Assembly (NCBI GenBank): GCA_031279525.1
Contig: JAITIH010000117.1
Span: forward strand, 1-6,425
Direction of reading: 5' to 3'
DNA: 6,425 bases
Origin: Deltaproteobacteria bacterium
GTDB taxonomy: Bacteria; Desulfobacterota; Desulfarculia; Adiutricales; Adiutricaceae
Shown here: positions 1-5,567 of the stretch, in pieces
Position numbering within the stretch: the first letter of the stretch is position 1
Layout of the letters: every line of letters starts with the position of its first letter
Notes under the pieces: model-generated
Databases searched by the model: none
What the model was told of the DNA's origin: nothing
What the model saw: only the letters and a program-made list of their open reading frames with translations
Program-made: the position numbers and the translations under genes

Positions 1-46
1 GAAGCGGCTTAGGGGCGGGGATTTAATCAGGCGATGAAAAAGGGAC
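1..46. other. Left edge, no gene assignable
   Basis: Too short to identify a gene. On the + strand all three frames close before the terminator (TAG at 10-12, TAA at 24-26, TGA at 35-37). An upstream + strand gene could therefore end here in any frame, and the terminator at 47-79 implies that one does end here or just to the left. The frame cannot be chosen from this fragment. Confidence 0.4.
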
Positions 47-79
47 ATCCCAGATCAATGTTGATCTGGGATTTTTTTT
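47..79 (+). terminator. Rho-independent terminator of the upstream unit
   Basis: ATCCCAGATCAA (47-58) and TTGATCTGGGAT (61-72) are a perfect 12-bp inverted repeat. In RNA this gives about 11 bp with a 4-nt loop. It runs directly into eight consecutive Ts (72-79), the textbook layout of an intrinsic terminator read on the + strand. It should isolate the cobN unit from transcription coming from the left, so cobN needs its own promoter downstream of about position 80. On the minus strand the stem is followed only by a displaced run of five Ts (complement of the As at 37-41), so any bidirectional use would be weaker. Confidence 0.93.
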
Positions 80-151
80 GCCCCAATTGGCCCTAGCCCA
101 ACTAGACCCTTTCGCCCTCGTCGCGCCCATTCGCGTCTTCGCGGCGGTTGG

Positions 152-226
152 CTTAAGGCCGCGGCTGGCCCAAAGAAAAACTAAACCGCAAGGTTTTAAA
201 GCCGATCCCTTGCGGGCGGCCTTAAG
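152..226 (+). other. Potential structured leader RNA (two stacked stems)
   Basis: CTTAAGGCCGC (152-162) is exactly complementary to GCGGCCTTAAG (216-226), an 11-bp stem. Inside it CCGCAAGG (186-193) pairs exactly with CCTTGCGG (208-215), giving an 8-bp stem with a 14-nt loop. The 3' arms abut at 215/216, so the two helices could stack coaxially, leaving a 23-nt A-rich strand (163-185) free on the 5' side. This was found by eye with no folding energy or covariation. It could be a cis-regulatory element or a chance product of the palindrome-rich composition (CTTAAG is itself a palindrome). Confidence 0.4.
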
Positions 227-316
227 GCTGACCCTAAAAAATAAAGCGACTAGCCTCAAAAAAACGGCTAGCCCCAAAAATTAGGCTGGCTAAAAAATCA
301 ATTGGCCTGGCTAAAA
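163..316 (+). repeat. Degenerate A-tract iterons ahead of cobN
   Basis: About six related copies of GGCTRGCYYAAAAA are visible: 163-180 (GGCTGGCCCAAAGAAAAA), 226-241 (GGCTGACCCTAAAAAA), 248-264, 266-280 (GGCTAGCCCCAAAAA), 284-297 (GGCTGGCTAAAAAA) and 304-316 (GGCCTGGCTAAAA). Aligned on the CT of the core, the last five are spaced 22, 18, 18 and 21 bp, close to two helical turns. The core GGCTAGCC at 266-273 is a palindrome. The last two copies share the exact 10-mer CTGGCTAAAA at 286-295 and 307-316. The arrangement could be operator sites on one DNA face, a bent-DNA promoter element, or drift in simple sequence. Which of these is not known. Confidence 0.5.
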
Positions 317-357
317 GGCGGAGTCTTTAAGCCGTAGTCGCTTTTAACTCCTCTAAG

Positions 358-363
358 AAGGAT
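358..363 (+). promoter_or_regulatory. Ribosome-binding site of cobN
   Basis: AAGGAT at 358-363, within AGAAGGAT, lies about 5-6 nt before the ATG at 369. It is a good Shine-Dalgarno match at normal spacing and fixes this start. The encoded N terminus (MPKFKVTYFSSGGFD) also matches the usual beginning of CobN proteins. Confidence 0.85.
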
Positions 364-368
364 CCGTT

Positions 369-3300
369 ATGCCCAAGTTTAAGGTCACCTATTTCAGCTC
401 CGGCGGCTTCGACGTTCCGGCCCTTTCCGCGGCCGTGGCCGGTTTAAGGCGGGAAGGCCGGGAGATTGAGGTTTACGCCCGGTCCCAATCCCAGCTTTTC
501 GACCAGGCCCGGCGCGAGGAGTTCGCCCAGAAAGCCTTAAAGTCCCACCTCGTCGTTTTGGGCCTTCATGGGGGGAAAGATTTTTTCCCGGCCTTCGCGG
601 CCTTAAAGGAAGGGCTTACGAGTTTAGGCGATGGCGACCCTAGGCCCTTAATCCATGGGCAGCCGGCCAGCGGCGACGCCGAGTCGCTCTCGGCCATTTT
701 GGAGTTGTGCCCGGAGCCTAGCCCCGTCTGGGACGAGTGCCGGAGCTACCTTAATTTCGGGGGGCGCCAGAACGTCCAGAACTTTCTAGCCCGGGCCCAC
801 GACTATTTGGCCCCCGAAGAGCCTTGGGGGTATTTGGAGCCATTTCAGCAGCCGTTCGACGGAATCTACCATCCGGACTTTCCGGGGCCGGTGGAGCTGG
901 AAGAGTACCTGGCCCAAAAAATGGACCCCTCGCTCCCGACCGTGGGGCTGTGGTTTTATCACGCCTATTGGGTCAACGACAACCTGGAGTTCGCCGACGC
1001 GGCCATCCGGGCTTTGGAGGCGGCCGGGGCCAACGCATTGCCGCTTTTTCACTCGCGCTACCGCGACGCCGAGCTGGGAAATCCCGGATCCGTCTTCGTA
1101 GTCGATAAGTATTTCCTAGACGAGGGCGGAGAACCCAGGATCGACTGCCTATTGGATTTGATGGGCATGTCCATGTGCCTTATGGACCAAACCTATAAGC
1201 CGGTCCTGCCTAAGCTAGGGGTTCCGGTCATTCAGGGCATCTGCTCTTACGCGCCTAGAGAGGTTTGGGCCGGCGGCTTTCAGGGGCTCTCCACCATGGA
1301 GGTGACCCACTCGGCGGCCATGCCCGAGTTCGACGGCAAGCTCATAACCGTCCCCATCGCCTTCCGCGAGGAAAACAAAATCGACCCCATCACCCATGGT
1401 TTGATCAGCTCCTTGGTCCCGGACGAGGAAAGGGTGGCCAAGCTGGCCCGGCTCGTCGTCAACTGGGCCCGGCTAAGGCGAACGCCCCCGGAGCGGCGGA
1501 AGGTGGCCATTATTTTTCACCACTACCCGCCCCGAAATGACCGGATCGGCTGCGCCTCGGGCCTAGACAGCTTCGCCTCGGTCAGCCAGATTCTAAAGTC
1601 CTTAAAAAGCCAGGGCTACCAGGTGGCCGACGTTTTTTCGGAAAAGGACTCTTTGGCCCAGGCCATCGTCTCTAGGCTCACCTCCGACCAAAGGTGGCTG
1701 AATCCCGAGGAGATGGCCGCCCGGGCCGAGGCTGAGGCCGGGCCTGAGCTTTACGGCCCCTGGCATCTGGAGCTTCCCCAATACAACCGGGACCAGCAGC
1801 TGCCGGCCTGGGGCCCGGCCCCGGGGGATCTTTTCGTTTTCGACGATAAGATGTATTTCGCCGGCTTCCCCAATGGGAACGTCTTTCTGACCGTCCAGCC
1901 GACCCGCGGCAGTTTCGAGGCCGTGGCTAAGGGTTACCACGACGTTAACATTCCACCCCCGCACCAGTACACGGCCCACTACCGCTGGCTCCGCGACGAG
2001 TGGGGGGCTCAGGCGGTCGTCCACGTTGGCAAGCACGGAAGCTTAGAGTGGACCCCCGGCAAAGCCTTAGGCCTTTCCCAAGAGTGCTGGCCGGATCTGT
2101 CCATCATGGAGCTCCCCAACGTTTACCCCTACATCATCAACGACCCCGGGGAAGGGACTCAGGCCAAAAGGCGCTCTTACTGCTGCATAGTCGACCACCT
2201 GACCCCGGCCTCCACCAACGCCGACCTTTACGACGACTTGGCCCGGATCGAGTTGGCCGTGGCCGAGCGCAATCAAGCGGCCTTAGGCGACCCGGCCAAA
2301 GTCTCGACCCTCAATAAAGCCATCTGGTCGGCCGTGGTCGAGGCCAGCTTGGATAAGGATCTCGAGGCCAGCGAGCCGACCGACGAGGAGTTTCCGGCCT
2401 TTTTGGCCAAGCTTCACGCCTACCTTCATGAGCTCTCCGACACTATGATCGCCGATGGCCTCCACGTCTTGGGCCAGGCCCCGGAAGGCGACCGCTTAAG
2501 CGAGTTCGTGGTCCAGCTGACCCGTTTGAAAAACGGGGAGATCCCCTCCTTGCGGGAAGCCTTGGTCACGGCCGCGGGTCAGGATTACGACTATCTATTG
2601 GCCCACCGCGGCGAGCCTTTGGCCGAATTCGGCGGGCTTAGCGGTGGGCAACTGATCGCCCAAGCCCACCAGCGGGCTTTAAGGCTAGTCATGGGTTTAG
2701 CCGAGTTTGGCTACGACCCAGAAGTCGTTCCGGAATTGGTCTTAAAAGAGCTGGGTCGCCCCGACCGCGTAGTCGAGGAGGCTTTGGCCTGGGCCGGCGG
2801 CGAGCTGGTCCCCAACGTCCGCCTTTGCGTCGAGGAAATGGGCTCGACCTTAGGGGCCTTGGCCGGGCGGTTCGTCCCGCCGGGACCCTCGGGGGCCCCC
2901 AGCCGTGGCCAGGCCGACATCCTGCCAACGGGCCGCAATTTTTACTCCGTGGACCCTAGAAAGATCCCTTCCCGGGCGGCCTGGAAAATCGGGGTGGCCC
3001 TAGGCGACGCCTTAATCGAGCGAACTCTAAGGGACACCGGGGCCTACCCGGAAAACGTCGGCATCATCGTTTACGGGACCTCCACCATGCGGACCCAAGG
3101 CGACGACGTGGCCGAGATCCTCTATCTATTGGGGCTAAAGCCCGTCTGGCGCCACGACGGCGTGGTCGAGGGGGTGGAGGTCATTCCTCTCTCTGAGCTA
3201 AAAAGGCCCCGGATCGACGTGACCCCGAGGATTAGCGGCTTTTTTAGGGACTCCTTTCCCAACCTCGTGGAAAGGCTGGATGAGGCCGTCCGGATGGTGG

Positions 3301-4172
3301 CCGTCCTAACCGAGCCGGTGGAGTCCAACTACGTCCGCCGCCACGTGGAGGTCGATCGGGCCATCTACCTTAGCGAGGGCAAATCCGAGGAAGAGGCCTT
3401 TAGGGAGGCCACCTTTCGGATCTTCGGCTGCCCGCCGGGCTCCTACGGGGCCGGGGTGGAGGAGCTTATTGAGACCAAAACCTGGGAGACCCAAGAAGAC
3501 CTGGCCAACGTCTACATTCGCTACTCGGCCCACGCTTACGGCCTAGGGAGCTATGGCCTGACCCGGCCCGAAAACTTCCGCCGCAACCTTAGCCGCATGA
3601 ACGTGGCCGTCAAAAACGACGACTCCCGCGAGTACGACCTTCTATCCTGCACCGACTACTATAATTATTTCGGCGGCCTCATCACGGCCGCCAAATCGGT
3701 CCGGGGGTCTTATCCCCTGTCCATCTGCGGCGACAGCTCCGATCCCGAAAGGGTCAAGACCAAAAATACCCACGAAGAGGCCAAGCGCGTTCTAAGGGCC
3801 CGACTAGTCAACCCCAAGTGGCTTAGCGGCCTAAGGCGCCACGGCTTTAAGGGGGCCGGGGACGTCTCGCACATGATGGACGTGATCTTGGGCTGGGACG
3901 CCACGGCCGAGCTCATCGACGACTGGATGTACGAAAAGGCCGCCATGGCCTGGGCCCTGGACCCGGAAATGGCCGAGTGGATGAAGGAAGTCAACCCTTA
4001 CGCCCGCCAGAACATTTTAGACAAGCTCCTTGAGGCCATCAAAAGGGGCATGTGGAAAACCAGCCAAGAGATGGAAGACCGGCTCCGCGACGAGTACCTT
4101 GAGCTTGAGGGGCAACTAGAGGAGCTAAACGACGCGGCCGCGACCGAGCCGAAAAAGTCCCAGGTCGGTTAG
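369..4172 (+). CDS. cobN: CobN-type metal chelatase large subunit (cobaltochelatase family)
   Basis: This is the tetrapyrrole-binding large subunit of a class I ATP-dependent chelatase (CobN/ChlH/BchH family). In the aerobic B12 pathway CobN with AAA+ partners CobS and CobT inserts Co2+ into hydrogenobyrinic acid diamide; in many anaerobes CobN homologues are paired with ChlD/ChlI-like subunits instead. The 1267 residues match full CobN length. Visible signatures are VHVGKHGSLEWTPGK (551-565, with the conserved Glu560), NDPGEGTQAKRR (591-602), HLTPAST (610-616), LPTGRNFYSVDP (852-863), YGTSTMRTQGDD (902-913), RPRIDVTPRISGFFRD (946-961) and CTDYYNYFGG (1094-1103). The TGRNFYSVDP form is that of CobN rather than ChlH/BchH. 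There is no signal peptide or membrane segment, so it is cytoplasmic; the C-terminal tail is charged and helical. The frame is intact. No ATPase subunit or other B12 biosynthesis gene lies in the window, and the next gene is the salvage enzyme CbiZ. The metal, the substrate and even the direction of the reaction are therefore not settled. Family assignment is very sure; cobalt specificity is moderate. Confidence 0.93.
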   Translation: MPKFKVTYFSSGGFDVPALSAAVAGLRREGREIEVYARSQSQLFDQARREEFAQKALKSHLVVLGLHGGKDFFPAFAALKEGLTSLGDGDPRPLIHGQPASGDAESLSAILELCPEPSPVWDECRSYLNFGGRQNVQNFLARAHDYLAPEEPWGYLEPFQQPFDGIYHPDFPGPVELEEYLAQKMDPSLPTVGLWFYHAYWVNDNLEFADAAIRALEAAGANALPLFHSRYRDAELGNPGSVFVVDKYFLDEGGEPRIDCLLDLMGMSMCLMDQTYKPVLPKLGVPVIQGICSYAPREVWAGGFQGLSTMEVTHSAAMPEFDGKLITVPIAFREENKIDPITHGLISSLVPDEERVAKLARLVVNWARLRRTPPERRKVAIIFHHYPPRNDRIGCASGLDSFASVSQILKSLKSQGYQVADVFSEKDSLAQAIVSRLTSDQRWLNPEEMAARAEAEAGPELYGPWHLELPQYNRDQQLPAWGPAPGDLFVFDDKMYFAGFPNGNVFLTVQPTRGSFEAVAKGYHDVNIPPPHQYTAHYRWLRDEWGAQAVVHVGKHGSLEWTPGKALGLSQECWPDLSIMELPNVYPYIINDPGEGTQAKRRSYCCIVDHLTPASTNADLYDDLARIELAVAERNQAALGDPAKVSTLNKAIWSAVVEASLDKDLEASEPTDEEFPAFLAKLHAYLHELSDTMIADGLHVLGQAPEGDRLSEFVVQLTRLKNGEIPSLREALVTAAGQDYDYLLAHRGEPLAEFGGLSGGQLIAQAHQRALRLVMGLAEFGYDPEVVPELVLKELGRPDRVVEEALAWAGGELVPNVRLCVEEMGSTLGALAGRFVPPGPSGAPSRGQADILPTGRNFYSVDPRKIPSRAAWKIGVALGDALIERTLRDTGAYPENVGIIVYGTSTMRTQGDDVAEILYLLGLKPVWRHDGVVEGVEVIPLSELKRPRIDVTPRISGFFRDSFPNLVERLDEAVRMVAVLTEPVESNYVRRHVEVDRAIYLSEGKSEEEAFREATFRIFGCPPGSYGAGVEELIETKTWETQEDLANVYIRYSAHAYGLGSYGLTRPENFRRNLSRMNVAVKNDDSREYDLLSCTDYYNYFGGLITAAKSVRGSYPLSICGDSSDPERVKTKNTHEEAKRVLRARLVNPKWLSGLRRHGFKGAGDVSHMMDVILGWDATAELIDDWMYEKAAMAWALDPEMAEWMKEVNPYARQNILDKLLEAIKRGMWKTSQEMEDRLRDEYLELEGQLEELNDAAATEPKKSQVG

Positions 4173-4174
4173 GC

Positions 4175-4303
4175 CCATAGGCCGGGCCCTAAGGCCTAAG
4201 GCTCCATGGCCGGGCCCGCGGCCCTAGGTCTAGGCTCCATGGCCGGGCCCTAGGCCCTAGGCCTAAGGCTCTCTAGGGCCGGGCCAGAGGCCTGCCAAAG
4301 CCT
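4175..4303. repeat. Imperfect ~33-bp tandem repeats, palindrome-rich
   Basis: Most of the 198-bp spacer between cobN and cbiZ consists of three to four imperfect tandem units: 4175-4203, 4204-4236, 4237-4270 and a decayed copy at 4271-4303. Each starts near CCATGGCCGGGCCC (CCATAGGCCGGGCCC in the first) and ends near CCTAAGGCT or TCTAGGCT. The 18-mer GGCTCCATGGCCGGGCCC is exact at 4200-4217 and 4233-4250, 33 bp apart. The units are full of palindromes (CCATGG, GGGCCC, CCTAGG, AGGCCT). GGCCCTAG (4253-4260) can pair with CTAGGGCC (4273-4280) around a 12-nt loop. No T-run follows any stem, so it is not a normal intrinsic terminator. It could be an mRNA-stabilising or attenuating structure, or a slippage-derived array. 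Confidence 0.75.
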
Positions 4304-4340
4304 ATGGCCTTCAAAAAGAGAGCCTAAGGAGCCTACTTTC

Positions 4341-4364
4341 GGAGGTGGGGCAAAACCCATAAGG
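4341..4364 (+). promoter_or_regulatory. Split ribosome-binding region of cbiZ
   Basis: The only strong Shine-Dalgarno sequence, GGAGGT (4341-4346), is 24 nt before the ATG at 4371, too far for normal use. A weaker AAGG (4361-4364) sits 6 nt before it. Between them GTGGGG and CCCAT (4345-4360) can form a 4-5 bp hairpin with a CAAAA-centred loop, which would bring GGAG to an effective spacing of about 10 nt. No in-frame ATG, GTG or TTG lies between GGAGGT and 4371 (only an ATA at 4359), so the ATG start is kept. Confidence 0.5.
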
Positions 4365-4370
4365 CTTACC

Positions 4371-5549
4371 ATGTTACTCGCCAACCCTTACGAAGGCCTA
4401 GAAATCCACCGGGAGGAAAAACTGGTTTACGGCCGGTTTCTTACGCCTCACGCGGTTCTCTCCACTTCCCGCCACAACGGGGGCTACCGGGAAGACCTTA
4501 AATACCTGTGCAACCACCAAAGCTGCGAGCCGGCCGCCCACAGCCGGGGTTCTTTGGTCTTAGTCGATCCCGCGGCCTACCAGGCCCAGGTCCTCGCCCC
4601 CCACGACCTGCCCCCTGAGCGAAGCGCCTTATTGGGGACGGCGGCCAACATGCGCCTTTTGACCATCAAGGCCGAGTCTTTCGAGGAGTTGACCGTGGCC
4701 GCGGCCGCGACTGGCGGGGTGGAGACCAACGCGGCCCGGGCCGGGGACCCGGCCATGGGTCACGAGGGGCCAGAAGGCTACCGGCATTTCGAATCCCCTA
4801 TCCCGCCAAAGGGCCCCAACTCGGGCACCATCAACGTCTTGGTTTTCGTCAGTCGCCCCATGACCCCGGGGGCCATGGCTCGGGGCCTTTCCATGATCGT
4901 CGAGGCCAAAACCTGCGCCCTTATGGAACTGGGGGTCAACTCCCGCTACTCCTCCAACCTAGCCTCGGGCACTGGGACCGACCAGATTGGTCTCGCCTCC
5001 CAGACCCTGGAAGGGGTCAAACCCTTGGCCGGGGGTGGCCACCACATTAAGATGGGCGAGCTGATCGGCCGAGTGACCCACGACGCGGTCCGGGAGGTTT
5101 TGGTTCGCCAAAACGGCATGACCCCGGATCGCCAGTGCTCGGTCAAGATCCATCTGGAAAGGTTCCACATCCGGGCCGACGGCCGCCACCGGATGACCTC
5201 AGCCGAGCTGGTGGCCATGATTGGTCGCCACTTAAAAGAGGAGGAGCGCGAGCTTTTGGCCTTTAACTATTTGGCCACCTTCCACGACCCCTGGATCGTG
5301 GCGGCCACGGCGGCCTTGGTCCACTTACGGGATAAATTCGTTTGGGGGATTTTGCCCGTCCTTATCTGGCCTGAGGTCATGGGGGCCTTCGCCGGGCAGT
5401 TGGCCGCGGCGGTCAGCGGGCGATTAGACCTAACGGACCGGTACGCCAAAGTCCTAGCTCCGCGCCCGGAAGAGGCCTTTTGCGACGAGAGCTTTTTAAA
5501 CCTGGCCGCCCGGGCCCTGGCTTTGGGCCTTTCCGAAAAGTGGGCCTAA
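4371..5549 (+). CDS. cbiZ: Adenosylcobinamide amidohydrolase CbiZ, with C-terminal extension
   Basis: CbiZ hydrolyses the amide linking the corrin ring to the aminopropanol arm of adenosylcobinamide (and, in some bacteria, of adenosyl-pseudocobalamin), giving adenosylcobyric acid. This intermediate re-enters the nucleotide-loop pathway so that the cell can rebuild a cobamide with its preferred lower ligand. The family is recognised from residues about 20-245: STSRHNGG (31-38), GTAANM (89-94), TGGVETNAARAGDP (114-127), GTINVLVF (152-159), VEAKTCAL (177-184) and ASGTGTDQI (198-206), all in the usual order. It is a soluble cytoplasmic enzyme without a signal peptide. At 392 residues it is longer than a minimal CbiZ of roughly 220-250. 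After NGMTPDRQCSVKIHLERF (248-265) comes a mostly helical tail of about 125 residues, including a hydrophobic stretch around 323-340, with no function I recognise. It lies 198 bp after cobN across a repeat-rich spacer and 18 bp before the radical SAM gene. Archaeal origin followed by transfer to bacteria has been proposed for bacterial CbiZ; nothing local tests that. Confidence 0.92.
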   Translation: MLLANPYEGLEIHREEKLVYGRFLTPHAVLSTSRHNGGYREDLKYLCNHQSCEPAAHSRGSLVLVDPAAYQAQVLAPHDLPPERSALLGTAANMRLLTIKAESFEELTVAAAATGGVETNAARAGDPAMGHEGPEGYRHFESPIPPKGPNSGTINVLVFVSRPMTPGAMARGLSMIVEAKTCALMELGVNSRYSSNLASGTGTDQIGLASQTLEGVKPLAGGGHHIKMGELIGRVTHDAVREVLVRQNGMTPDRQCSVKIHLERFHIRADGRHRMTSAELVAMIGRHLKEEERELLAFNYLATFHDPWIVAATAALVHLRDKFVWGILPVLIWPEVMGAFAGQLAAAVSGRLDLTDRYAKVLAPRPEEAFCDESFLNLAARALALGLSEKWA

Positions 5550-5550
5550 A

Positions 5551-5567
5551 GCTCTTGGGGCTCCCTT
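5551..5567 (+). promoter_or_regulatory. Short cbiZ-rSAM junction with weak ribosome-binding site
   Basis: The 18-bp gap between the cbiZ stop (TAA, 5547-5549) and the next ATG (5568) has no AGGAG-like sequence. The only candidate is TTGGGG at 5555-5560, 7 nt before the start. The close spacing and poor site suggest translation of the radical SAM gene is coupled to that of cbiZ, and leave no room for a separate promoter except inside cbiZ. Confidence 0.5.

Larger units (their letters stand above)
80..368 (+). promoter_or_regulatory. Long non-coding leader/promoter region of cobN
   Basis: This 289-bp stretch between the terminator and the cobN start has no convincing gene. The open frames crossing it have no ribosome-binding site and give low-complexity Ala/Arg/Lys-rich translations. 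It must contain the cobN promoter, because the terminator on its left blocks read-through, but I could not find a convincing -35/-10 pair. It contains a potential structured RNA (152-226) and a family of A-tract elements (163-316), listed separately. I see no GCCACTG-type B12 box, so a classical cobalamin riboswitch is not supported. Confidence 0.6.

Noticed and set aside
23..277. 84-codon open frame on the minus strand
   Set aside because: It runs through the intrinsic terminator and has no visible ribosome-binding site; it looks like a composition artefact.
78..284. 68-codon open frame on the + strand in the leader
   Set aside because: It would start with a TTG in the terminator T-run, has no ribosome-binding site, and its translation is a low-complexity Ala/Arg/Lys mix with no family resemblance.
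303..331. Sigma-70 promoter with TTGGCC as -35
   Set aside because: No acceptable -10 hexamer lies at 16-18 bp spacing; calling it would be guesswork.
80..368. Cobalamin riboswitch upstream of cobN
   Set aside because: The long leader before a B12-related gene invites this call, but no GCCACTG-like B12 box or recognisable surrounding core was found on the + strand.
1602..2036. 144-codon antisense open frame inside cobN
   Set aside because: It is fully contained in cobN opposite strongly conserved motif-bearing sequence; long antisense frames are expected in GC-rich DNA.
369..4172. Magnesium chelatase subunit ChlH/BchH
   Set aside because: Same superfamily, but the TGRNFYSVDP form of the signature and the neighbouring cbiZ fit CobN, and no chlorophyll genes are present.
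4253..4280. Terminator between cobN and cbiZ
   Set aside because: An 8-bp stem with a 12-nt loop is possible, but no T-run follows, so intrinsic termination is not supported; kept only as part of the repeat array.
4175..4303. CRISPR array
   Set aside because: The ~33-bp units are contiguous imperfect tandem repeats without unique spacers.
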